A DNA stretch of 64,000 nucleotides from Flavobacterium laiguense (GTDB lineage: Bacteria > Bacteroidota > Bacteroidia > Flavobacteriales > Flavobacteriaceae). The notes under the pieces were generated by a model that was not told where the DNA came from, did not search any database, and saw only the letters and a program-made list of their open reading frames with translations. The stretch is taken from positions 558,001 to 622,000 of the forward strand of contig NZ_QCZH01000001.1 of the NCBI RefSeq assembly GCF_003097655.1, in the 5' to 3' direction. The translations under genes were made by a program, and so were the position numbers. Shown here in pieces: positions 8,305 through 15,872 of the stretch (position 1 is its first letter; each line of letters opens with the position of its first letter).

Positions 8305-10581
8305 TTAAAATAAATTATAGCGCAGTCCGAAGAAACCTCTAATCCCTTGATTGGGTCCGTAAACATAAGTTGTGTCAAATGTCAACCCATAGGGATTGGC
8401 TGGTGTTACCAATACTTTTCCGTTCGAATCATATTGTACATTTTTGTCAAAAGGATCTTCGGTTCTGGAAATCAGGAAAGGATTGTTTTGTTTTGGAGTA
8501 AAGTTAAGTAGGTTTTTGATGCCGGCATATAGTTCAAAACCTTTAATTCCGGTGTAGGTTAACTGTATGTTTTGTAAACTGTACCAAGGAGAGTATGGAT
8601 TGCGGGGGTCTGTCTCGCTCAACAACGGCAATTTCATCGGACTGTACACATTTCCTGTGTAGTCTATGGCGAGATTTATTTTGTTTATTTTATAGGATAC
8701 ACTCCAAGTAGCCGTGAAATTCTCTGTTAGGTAGGGTCTTGTTTTTATGCCATTTTCCACATTGGAGACATCCATATACGTAGCTCCTAATATGAATTTT
8801 AATCCATTGGTGAAATTGATATCAGTATTACAACTGATTCCTTGGCTCAAAGCATAACCATCAATGTTGTCATAAATGATTTTGTTAGGGTCAGTTGCAT
8901 AATCCGATACTATTTTATTACTGAATTGGGTATAAAAAGCGGTGGTTTCAATTCCTATAAAAGTGCCATTATTTAAGTAGATTTTCTTTATATAATTCAA
9001 ATTGGCGTTCATTGATTTTTCAGGATTCAGATTATTGGCAATTACGACTTCTCGTGACCCTGTCAATGCGGCGTGGTCTTCAGTAAATAAATTGACTACC
9101 CTAAAACCGGTTCCTGCATTAAAACGCAGGATATTGTTTTCATTTATTTTTAATTTATAGGCCATTCGAGGCGTTAAAATATTTCCGTGTATGGAATTGT
9201 AATCATATCGTAATCCCAATAATACTTTGTGTTTCTCGCTAAAAGCAATTTCATCTTGAACAAAAATACCAGGGAGCCATGTTTTTTCGGGATTGTTTTC
9301 GTTTAAAAGTGCGGTAGATTGTGTGTTGTCATCATAGTATGTATAGCGAGAGGCTATTCCGGTAAGTAAATCGTTTTTTCCTGTTTTTTTGTCCCATGTA
9401 AGTTGAAGGAATCCAATTTTTTGATTTGCAATATAAGAGGTTGTGCCATAGCGACTGTCTTGATAATGAACCGTTCCAGAAAAAGCCAACATTAATTTTT
9501 CGGTTGTTGGCAGTTGATAGCTCCCTAAAAGCTCTCCTCTTTTTGTATAAATGCTCTCGCCGTAAATTTCATCTCCTCCACGGTATTTTTTCTCCCAATG
9601 TATATCTCCACCCCAACGATCTTCGTACATACCTCGAACGGCAATTGTGAATAATCGGTTTTGTTCTCGAGAGAAATTCCATTTGTTAAAAAGCGAAATT
9701 CTATTTTGTGCAGTTACATCCGTAAACCCATCATGGTCATTGTCAATTGTTTGGTTGTAATTGTAGTAATTCAATCCTAATAGCGAAGTTGCTTTTTTAG
9801 TAATATTAAATTTCACTCCCAAATCGGCATTGGTCTCTAGCCAAGAGGTTGTAAATACATCGGCTGAAAAGAGGGGAGCATTACTTGGGTTTTTGGTGAT
9901 AATGTTAATTAAGCCTCCTACAGCTTCACTTCCATACAAGGAAGAGGCAGGACCTTTTACAATTTCGATTCGTTCTACCAATGAATTTGGAATTCCAGAC
10001 AACCCGTAAACGGTTGACAAACTACTGACAATAGGCATTCCGTCTATCATTACCGAGGTATAGGGGCCCTCAAGTCCATTGATGTGAATATCTCCAGTGT
10101 TACAAACGCCGCAGTTGAGTTGCGGTCTTACTCCGTTTACATTTTGTAACGCCTCGTAAATACTAGCCGTTGGATTTTTCTTGAAGAATACGGGAGTGTA
10201 CACTTCTACAGGAACAGCACTTTCTAGTCGTTTTATGGCCTTCAAAGTTCCTGAAACTACTACTTCATTCAGTTCGTTGTCGTCTGGTTGCAGTTCAAAA
10301 TTCAGTTGAACTTTCTCTTTAGTTTTTATAGAAATGCTTTTTCTCTGGGTTTTAAATCCGGTTGTCGAAACTTGTATTTTGTAATTCCCTTGAGGTATAT
10401 CCCAAAAGGTGTAAGTGCCAAGGCTGTCTGTTTGTTTTTCAAAACTCGTGTCTAATATTTCAATAGATGCTTTTTCAACGGTAGCAGTTTTATGGGTAAT
10501 CAATCCAATGATTGATATGTTTTCTTGTGAGTGTACAGCTTGAATTAGAAACAAAGCAACCGCAATAAATATTTTTTTCAT
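8305..10581 (-). CDS. TonB-dependent outer-membrane receptor, likely metal-related
   Basis: 758 residues. Signal peptide (1-18), a carboxypeptidase-regulatory-like beta-sandwich (~20-105, with GTYTFWDIPQGNYKIQVSTTGF), plug domain (~115-235: VVSGTLKAIKRLES, ILDxNGVR-like LQNVNGVRPQL, VERIEIVKGPASSLYGSEAVGG, INIITK), then a 22-strand-type barrel ending FFGLRYNLF. The plug carries NCGVCNTGDIHINGLEG, a CxxC feature I associate with a subgroup of Bacteroidota receptors. Substrate is not proven; the divergent Nramp and DtxR-family genes, the Feo operon and a possible DtxR operator in the shared promoter region favour iron, manganese or another metal chelate. Followed by a periplasmic thioredoxin gene. 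Confidence 0.93.
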   Translation of the reverse strand: MKKIFIAVALFLIQAVHSQENISIIGLITHKTATVEKASIEILDTSFEKQTDSLGTYTFWDIPQGNYKIQVSTTGFKTQRKSISIKTKEKVQLNFELQPDDNELNEVVVSGTLKAIKRLESAVPVEVYTPVFFKKNPTASIYEALQNVNGVRPQLNCGVCNTGDIHINGLEGPYTSVMIDGMPIVSSLSTVYGLSGIPNSLVERIEIVKGPASSLYGSEAVGGLINIITKNPSNAPLFSADVFTTSWLETNADLGVKFNITKKATSLLGLNYYNYNQTIDNDHDGFTDVTAQNRISLFNKWNFSREQNRLFTIAVRGMYEDRWGGDIHWEKKYRGGDEIYGESIYTKRGELLGSYQLPTTEKLMLAFSGTVHYQDSRYGTTSYIANQKIGFLQLTWDKKTGKNDLLTGIASRYTYYDDNTQSTALLNENNPEKTWLPGIFVQDEIAFSEKHKVLLGLRYDYNSIHGNILTPRMAYKLKINENNILRFNAGTGFRVVNLFTEDHAALTGSREVVIANNLNPEKSMNANLNYIKKIYLNNGTFIGIETTAFYTQFSNKIVSDYATDPNKIIYDNIDGYALSQGISCNTDINFTNGLKFILGATYMDVSNVENGIKTRPYLTENFTATWSVSYKINKINLAIDYTGNVYSPMKLPLLSETDPRNPYSPWYSLQNIQLTYTGIKGFELYAGIKNLLNFTPKQNNPFLISRTEDPFDKNVQYDSNGKVLVTPANPYGLTFDTTYVYGPNQGIRGFFGLRYNLF

Positions 10582-10596
10582 TTAATTCAAAATTAA

Positions 10597-10614
10597 TTTT
10601 AGGCAAATCTAAAA
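10597..10614. promoter_or_regulatory. Candidate DtxR-family operator (inverted repeat)
   Basis: Perfect inverted repeat TTTTAG-GCAAAT-CTAAAA in the 89-bp region between the divergent TonB receptor and Nramp genes. Size and symmetry fit DtxR/IdeR/MntR operators, and a DtxR-family gene lies 2 kb away. Assignment is inference. Confidence 0.45.
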
Positions 10615-10644
10615 AAAATATTTCATTACTGTAAAGTTATTTTA

Positions 10645-10652
10645 TATATTTG
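10645..10652 (+). promoter_or_regulatory. -7 promoter box for the Nramp gene
   Basis: TATATTTG matches the Bacteroidota TAnnTTTG -7 element, 18 bp before the ATG. No clear -33 TTG was found at the usual spacing. The candidate operator lies about 30 bp upstream, so a bound regulator would overlap the promoter. Confidence 0.4.
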
Positions 10653-10670
10653 TTTTTTAAATGTTTAAAA

Positions 10671-12542
10671 ATGTCCAAATCACTAGAAGAAGTAAACCAA
10701 TCGGTCACTACACAAAATAAAACAACAGTATTCAGAAAAATATTAGCCTTTTTTGGGCCAGCCTATTTGGTCAGCGTTGGCTATATGGATCCGGGAAATT
10801 GGGCGACAGACATAGCGGGAGGAAGTCAGTTTGGATATGCCTTATTGTGGGTATTGCTGATGAGTAATTTAATGGCACTGCTGCTGCAAAGCTTAAGTGC
10901 TCGATTGGGAATCGTTACCCAGCGTGATTTGGCGCAGGCCTCTCGAGAAACCTATTCGAAATTCATTAATTTCATTCTTTATTTTCTTGCCGAAATTGCC
11001 ATTGCTGCCTGCGATCTGGCAGAGGTTTTAGGAATGGCCATTGGTATCAATTTATTGTTTGGAATCCCGTTGATAGAAGCGGTTATGATCACTGTTTTGG
11101 ATACTTTTTTATTGCTTTTTCTAATCAATAAAGGGATTCGTAAAATGGAAGCGTTTATCATAGTACTCGTTATGATTATTGGATTCTCCTTTATATTCGA
11201 AATGATATTTGCGCAACCCGAAATGGGGAAAGTGATTTATGGCTTGATTCCTTCTTTACCCAATGAATCGGCACTTTATATTGCTATTGGGATCATTGGG
11301 GCCACGGTAATGCCTCACAATTTGTACCTGCATTCCTCTTTGGTGCAAACCAGAAAATTCGATCGAAGTCCAAAAGGCATCAAACAAGCCATAAAATATA
11401 ATTTTATAGATTCTACGATCGCCCTAAACATGGCTTTCTTCGTGAATGCGGCTATTTTAATTTTGGCGGCAGCCACATTCTATAAAAACGGAATGTTCGA
11501 AGTGGCCGAAATTCAAGATGCTCACCGTTTTCTGCAGCCTATGTTAGGAACTAAGTGGGCACCCATTTTATTTGCGGTGGCCTTAATAGCTGCGGGACAA
11601 AGTTCTACGGTTACCGGAACCTTAGCGGGACAAATTGTGATGGAAGGCTATTTGAATTTACGCATTCAGCCTTGGGTCCGTCGAATTATTACGCGCTTAA
11701 TTGCGATTGTACCTGCCGTAATTGTTATTTTAATTTTTGGCGAAAGCGTAACCGGAAAAATGTTGATTCTAAGTCAGGTAATTTTAAGTTTACAATTGGG
11801 ATTTGCTATCATTCCGCTTATTCATTTTGTGAGTGATAAAAGAAAAATGAAAGGATTTCATATTAGCAGAACCACGCAAGTTGCTTCATGGATAGTGGCT
11901 TTGATTATTGTTTCGCTCAACGCTAAATTGGTTTATTCGGAAATTCAAGGGTGGTTAGAAACTTCAGAAAATCCATTAATTCTTTGGTTGACGGTAGTGC
12001 CTTTGGCAATTAGTTTTTTGATTTTATTGCTTTATATAGTCTTCGAACCTTTTGTCAGCAAGTCAAAACCTGCAATCGAAAATCATTCTCCGCATCTTTT
12101 GTCCTTAAAATTTACTCCAACTGAAACCTATTCCTATAAGAATATTGCCGTTTCAGTCGATTTTTCTACAGCCGATGAAGCTGCATTAAACCACGCTTTC
12201 GAATTGGGTGGAATGGATGCCAAATACACTTTGATGCATGTGGTTGAAACTGTTGGCGCCATGATGTATGGTGATGAAGCCGATGATCATGAAACTAGCA
12301 TTGATGAAACGCTTTTGCATGAATACAAAGAGATGCTTTCGCAAAAAGGTTTTAAAGTTGAGACTCAATTAGGGTTTGGAGATCCTGCCAAAATTATCCC
12401 AACGATAATAAACAGTGGGAATTTTGATATTTTGGTCATGGGAACACATGGACATACGGGCTTGAAAGATTTGATTTTTGGTACCACAGTAGATAAACTA
12501 CGCCACAAAATTTCTATACCTTTGTTTATTGTAAAAAATTAA
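10671..12542 (+). CDS. Nramp divalent-metal transporter fused to a C-terminal UspA domain
   Basis: About 623 residues; start taken at ATG 10671 because the upstream TTG-opened extension lacks family character. Residues ~25-440 are an Nramp/MntH proton-coupled Mn2+/Fe2+ importer: DPGNWATDIAGG in helix 1 and GATVMPHNLYLHSS in helix 6 carry the DPGN and MPH metal-binding motifs. After a linker, residues ~475-623 form a universal stress protein domain: YKNIAVSVDFS at its start and GTHGHTGLKDLIFGTT, the ATP-binding loop pattern G-x2-G-x9-G. Plain MntH is ~410 residues, so this is a fusion. It is followed by the DtxR-family regulator gene, probably co-regulated. Confidence 0.93.
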   Translation: MSKSLEEVNQSVTTQNKTTVFRKILAFFGPAYLVSVGYMDPGNWATDIAGGSQFGYALLWVLLMSNLMALLLQSLSARLGIVTQRDLAQASRETYSKFINFILYFLAEIAIAACDLAEVLGMAIGINLLFGIPLIEAVMITVLDTFLLLFLINKGIRKMEAFIIVLVMIIGFSFIFEMIFAQPEMGKVIYGLIPSLPNESALYIAIGIIGATVMPHNLYLHSSLVQTRKFDRSPKGIKQAIKYNFIDSTIALNMAFFVNAAILILAAATFYKNGMFEVAEIQDAHRFLQPMLGTKWAPILFAVALIAAGQSSTVTGTLAGQIVMEGYLNLRIQPWVRRIITRLIAIVPAVIVILIFGESVTGKMLILSQVILSLQLGFAIIPLIHFVSDKRKMKGFHISRTTQVASWIVALIIVSLNAKLVYSEIQGWLETSENPLILWLTVVPLAISFLILLLYIVFEPFVSKSKPAIENHSPHLLSLKFTPTETYSYKNIAVSVDFSTADEAALNHAFELGGMDAKYTLMHVVETVGAMMYGDEADDHETSIDETLLHEYKEMLSQKGFKVETQLGFGDPAKIIPTIINSGNFDILVMGTHGHTGLKDLIFGTTVDKLRHKISIPLFIVKN

Positions 12543-12637
12543 AGATAGTATTAAGTATTTTGTATCAAGTATTAAGATATTGGTGTTAAATTTTTACTTC
12601 TAAAATCAGTAATCTAAAATCTACAATCACAAATCAA

Positions 12638-13291
12638 ATGACTTTTTCCGAAGAAAATTACCTAAAAGCCATATACCATCTTACCACTCGATTAGATTCC
12701 GAAGTTAGTACCAATGCCATTGCTGAAATGATGGAAACCAAAGCTTCTTCGGTTACCGATATGCTTAAAAAGTTGGCCGAAAAGGACTTGGTAAACTACA
12801 AAAAATACCAAGGAGTTTCCCTAACTGAAAATGGTAAGCTGGCCGCCAAAATGATCGTGAGGAAACACCGTTTATGGGAAGTGTTCTTGGTCGAAAAACT
12901 TGATTTTTCTTGGGATGAAGTGCATGATATTGCCGAACAACTCGAGCACATAAAATCGGAGAAACTCATCAATAAATTGGATGATTTTCTGGGTAACCCC
13001 ACCGAAGATCCACACGGAGATCCTATTCCCGATGCGTTAGGACGTATGGTGACTATAGAAAAGCAATTGCTTTCGGAGTTAGTGGGGAATCAAACCGGAA
13101 TATGTGTTGGAGTAAAGGACAATTCTTCTGATTTCTTGAAATACCTGGATAAACAACAAATTGGTTTGGGTTCTAAAATTGAAGTTGTGGCTAAAGAAAC
13201 CTTCGATTTGTCACTGAAAATTAAAGTAAATGGCACTGAATTGGCTATTTCGAATAAAATAGCGAGTAATTTATTTGTGAAGTTGGTTTAG
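12638..13291 (+). CDS. DtxR/MntR-family metal-dependent transcriptional regulator
   Basis: 217 residues. N-terminal winged helix (~1-65: SEENYLKAIYHL, VSTNAIAEMM, ASSVTDMLKKLAEKDLV, YKKYQGVSLTENG), then the metal-binding and dimerisation domain with HRLWEVFLVEKL, EVHDIAEQLEHIKSEKL and NPTEDPHGDPIP, all family hallmarks. The C-terminal ~65 residues are an SH3/FeoA-like domain. Such proteins bind Mn2+ or Fe2+ and repress uptake genes; the neighbouring Nramp gene (95 bp upstream, same strand), TonB receptor and feo operon are the likely targets. Ends with a terminator at 13363. Confidence 0.94.
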   Translation: MTFSEENYLKAIYHLTTRLDSEVSTNAIAEMMETKASSVTDMLKKLAEKDLVNYKKYQGVSLTENGKLAAKMIVRKHRLWEVFLVEKLDFSWDEVHDIAEQLEHIKSEKLINKLDDFLGNPTEDPHGDPIPDALGRMVTIEKQLLSELVGNQTGICVGVKDNSSDFLKYLDKQQIGLGSKIEVVAKETFDLSLKIKVNGTELAISNKIASNLFVKLV

Positions 13292-13362
13292 TAAATGGTT
13301 TATTTCAAAACCTTTACTTAGGCATTATCGAGGGTTTTAAAAGTTCGATACTCAATAATTTC

Positions 13363-13400
13363 AAAAGGAACACATTGAGATTTTGGGTGTGTTCTTTTTT
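13363..13400 (+). terminator. Rho-independent terminator after the DtxR-family gene
   Basis: Stem AAAAGGAACACA / TGTGTTCTTTTT (one G-T pair) with a 13-nt loop and following T-run. The rest of the 323-bp gap 13292-13614 shows no gene; it should hold the promoter of the next gene, with TATATTTA near 13519 as a weak -7 candidate. Confidence 0.75.
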
Positions 13401-13614
13401 AATTTGTCAAAAAAAAACTTTACCAGTGTGAGGTGAATAGAAGTTGTAAAGCGGTTATTTCCTTTCTCTTGGTTCAAGATATTCCATCGGGGTCATAATT
13501 TATTAAGTTTTGTTTGCTATATTTACAATATGATTGAAGCGTAAAAACATAGAGGTTTCCCTTTTGTTGTTCAATAGTAGCGTTAAATTTTGTTTATTTT
13601 AAAATTACACAAAC

Positions 13615-14721
13615 ATGAAAATGAGGTTTATAACATTTTTAGCAATAGTATTAAGTTTATCTAGCTTGACTGCTTTTTCACAAACAGAGGGTTCAACTGG
13701 AGAATTAGGTCTTCCTGGGGATAATTTGGATCTTTATGCCGTTTTGGATCTTTTTCAGAAATCAAAGACAATCGAGGATTTTGAAAAGTCATTGAATGAT
13801 GAAAAAACCAAGATTAACAATTTAGATTTAAACGATGATAAAAAAGTAGATTTTATTAAAGTGGAAACCAAAAAAGATGGTGATGATTTTACTTTTATAC
13901 TTAGAGATCCAATAAGTAAAACGGAAACTCAGGATGTTGCCGTTATTTTAGTCTCAAAAGACAAAAATAAAAAGATAAGCTTGCAGATAGTTGGCGACAA
14001 AAATTTGTATGGAAAGGACTATATTGTTGAGCCTACCCCAAAAGGAAGTAGTGGAGTTACGGCCAACCCAGCCTATACGGGATCTGATCCAGTTACCGTG
14101 AATGTACCAGCGTCGACTACGACAGTTATAGTAGAACAAGTGCCAATTGTACAGTATGTTTATTCACCGGTATATGTTCCCTATTATCCGCCTTATTATT
14201 ATGGTTATTACCCACCTTATTATACGGCTTTTGCGGTCATGGCTGTAGGGATTTATCGTCATAATTATTATCATTATCATGGGGGAGGTTATGGATATCA
14301 TAATACAAATGTTTATGTTAATCATAATAGTTACAATAATTATAATAACAATAGCAGAAACAGTTCTAATACTATTTCGCACAATAACGTAAATAATAAT
14401 AGAAATAATGCTTCTACACGTGATGGCAAAAGAAATAACACTTCTACACGTGATGCAAATAAGCCTTCTGCTTCAACTCGAGATGTCAACAAATCTTCTG
14501 GTTCAACGCGTGATGCCAGTAAAGCTTCTGCTTCAACCCGTGATGCCAGTAAATCTTCTGCTTCATCTAGGCCGTCAACTTCCAATTCAATGAGTTCTTC
14601 ACGTTCTAGTTCAAGTTATAATAGGAGTGGAAACAGTAGTGGGGGATATCGATCTGGTGGCGGTGGCGGTGGTTACAGAGGTGGCGGCGGTGGCGGCGGT
14701 GGCGGCGGAAGAAGACGTTAA
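13615..14721 (+). CDS. Secreted low-complexity protein with STRD repeats and Gly-rich tail
   Basis: 368 residues; family of unknown function. Signal peptide ending TAFSQ (about residue 23). Residues 24-145 form a structured acidic domain (LDLYAVLDLFQKSKTIEDFEKSLND, FIKVETKKDGDDFTFILRD). Then VPASTTTVIVEQVP, a Tyr/Pro segment (YSPVYVPYYPPYYYGYYPPY) with one hydrophobic stretch, an Asn/His/Tyr-rich region, five 10-residue repeats (xSTRDxxKxS, residues ~264-313), a Ser-rich part and a Gly-rich tail ending GGRRR. The basic, disordered C-terminal half suggests surface or nucleic-acid/polysaccharide contact; not proven. Monocistronic with its own terminator. Confidence 0.8.
   Translation: MKMRFITFLAIVLSLSSLTAFSQTEGSTGELGLPGDNLDLYAVLDLFQKSKTIEDFEKSLNDEKTKINNLDLNDDKKVDFIKVETKKDGDDFTFILRDPISKTETQDVAVILVSKDKNKKISLQIVGDKNLYGKDYIVEPTPKGSSGVTANPAYTGSDPVTVNVPASTTTVIVEQVPIVQYVYSPVYVPYYPPYYYGYYPPYYTAFAVMAVGIYRHNYYHYHGGGYGYHNTNVYVNHNSYNNYNNNSRNSSNTISHNNVNNNRNNASTRDGKRNNTSTRDANKPSASTRDVNKSSGSTRDASKASASTRDASKSSASSRPSTSNSMSSSRSSSSYNRSGNSSGGYRSGGGGGGYRGGGGGGGGGGRRR
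14404..14583 (+). repeat. 30-bp tandem repeat within the STRD protein gene
   Basis: Five in-frame 30-bp units (14404, 14434, 14464, 14494, 14524) encoding variants of NNxSTRDxxK, plus a decayed sixth. Amino-acid identity is higher than DNA identity between distant units, while units 4 and 5 are nearly identical, so recent duplication is likely. Confidence 0.85.
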
Positions 14722-14762
14722 TATTGCCGGTTTTATTTGAAAACAATGACGTATAAACATAA

Positions 14763-14803
14763 AAAAAACCTGATAACAAATACTGTGTTATCAGGTTTTT
14801 TTA
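14763..14803 (+). terminator. Rho-independent terminator after the STRD protein gene
   Basis: Stem AACCTGATAACA / TGTTATCAGGTT with 7-nt loop, flanked by A-run and T-run; could work in both directions. Confidence 0.85.
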
Positions 14804-14955
14804 TGTGCTAAAAAGAGATTCGCAATGATGTATTATTGTTGGTTTTTAAAATAATCCATTTGTGAATTCAAAACAGCAGGCGCAGTTTGTTAACGTTTAA
14901 AAAGACTGCTCAAAAAAGTTGTCTGACAGTCTTTGTATATATGGGGTGTTTTTTA

Positions 14956-15438
14956 TTAGTCTGGTAAATCGGAGGAGCTCATGTCTCTTAGGCAAAAATA
15001 TTTGCCGTCTTTTCTTACAAATAAGCTCATGTAATTTCCCGAATTTACAATTACATCAGTAGAATCCACTACTTTATAATAGCCAACTTCAACCACTTGG
15101 GCTCCGTCATTTGACGCAAAAACTTCGTTGGTTTTAAATGAAATTTTGTGGCCTACGGAAATAGTATCTCTATGGGTTTTTAAGTACTCAACTATTGCTG
15201 CTTTACCCACTATTGGTTGGCTGTTTTGTGGATAGGTTACGGCATCATCGGCATAGTATCCTATGCTTTTCATGATTCCAGCATTATAAGTAGCCGCAAA
15301 TTCATTTTCTTTGGCTTGAATTTCCTCTTTGATTTGGTTAGTGTCTATAACCGCTGCTAGGGGTTCTTCTTTTTTACAGGAAATAAATACTAACAATACA
15401 CTTGATACAACTATTCCTTTAATAAACATTTTTTTCAT
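14956..15438 (-). CDS. DUF4440/SnoaL-like lipoprotein
   Basis: 160 residues. Lipoprotein signal MKKMFIKGIVVSSVLLVFISC with Cys21 followed by KKEE. The mature part has the NTF2-like cone fold pattern: EIQAKENEFAATYNAGIMKSIG, YADDAVTYPQNSQPIVGKAAIVEYL, then strands VEVGYYKVVDS and YMSLFVRKDGKYFCLRDM. DUF4440 proteins bind or turn over small ligands; no catalytic residue can be named here. Likely anchored in the envelope. Own promoter region upstream, containing an 11-bp inverted repeat at 15453-15498. Confidence 0.85.
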   Translation of the reverse strand: MKKMFIKGIVVSSVLLVFISCKKEEPLAAVIDTNQIKEEIQAKENEFAATYNAGIMKSIGYYADDAVTYPQNSQPIVGKAAIVEYLKTHRDTISVGHKISFKTNEVFASNDGAQVVEVGYYKVVDSTDVIVNSGNYMSLFVRKDGKYFCLRDMSSSDLPD

Positions 15439-15452
15439 AATATTCAGTTTTT

Positions 15453-15498
15453 TTAAATTTAGGCATTAAGCAATTGAAAATTAATGACCTAAATTTAA
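15453..15498. promoter_or_regulatory. Inverted repeat upstream of the DUF4440 lipoprotein gene
   Basis: TTAAATTTAGG (15453-15463) and CCTAAATTTAA (15488-15498) are perfect inverted arms 24 bp apart, starting 15 bp from the ATG. It could be an operator or simply an AT-rich palindrome. The rest of the 302-bp gap 15439-15740 holds nothing I can recognise. Confidence 0.35.
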
Positions 15499-15740
15499 GA
15501 TAAAAAAACGAAATGAAATGGTTTTTGTACTAGAAATTCGATTAATTAGTATCTATTGTAGGGTTGAATCTTAGTAATGAAGGCGTTTTTTAAACGGAGA
15601 GTTCAAATGAGGGAAGTTTATTTTAAAAAATAGGGACTTAAGATACGCTTTAGAAATCCGCTGTAAATTATTACTGCTAATAATAAAGTAAGCTCATTTT
15701 GATAGGAATTGTTAATTTTGTTTTTAAATTTAAAAAAAAA

Positions 15741-15866
15741 TTAACTACACCCACAATTATCACCACTTCCGCAGTTTTTATCCGATTTTTTTTTGAAGAA
15801 AAACTTTCGAATCAAAAAAGCAAGTGCCAAAATTAGAATAATAAAAGCTATTATTTCTTGAATCAT
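15741..15866 (-). CDS. FeoB-associated Cys-rich membrane micro-protein
   Basis: 41 residues. One N-terminal membrane helix (IIAFIILILALAFLI), a basic stretch RKFFFKKK, then a Cys-rich tail KNCGSGDNCGCS. This matches small FeoB-associated Cys-rich membrane proteins found next to feoB in many bacteria. It begins 6 bp after the feoB stop, same strand, so it is the last gene of the feo operon. Proposed role: a metal-handling or stabilising partner of FeoB at the inner membrane; the tail Cys residues could bind Fe2+ or zinc. Stop is TAA at 15741-15743. Confidence 0.88.
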   Translation of the reverse strand: MIQEIIAFIILILALAFLIRKFFFKKKSDKNCGSGDNCGCS

Positions 15867-15872
15867 AATACC

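Noticed and set aside
8190..8378. 62-residue minus-strand ORF at the end of the TonB receptor gene
   Set aside because: Overlaps the structured element and the receptor C-terminus in another frame.
11555..11836. 93-residue plus-strand ORF inside the Nramp gene
   Set aside because: Out-of-frame shadow of the transporter coding sequence.
13954..14593. Several ORFs on both strands over the STRD protein gene
   Set aside because: Produced by its repetitive, low-complexity DNA.
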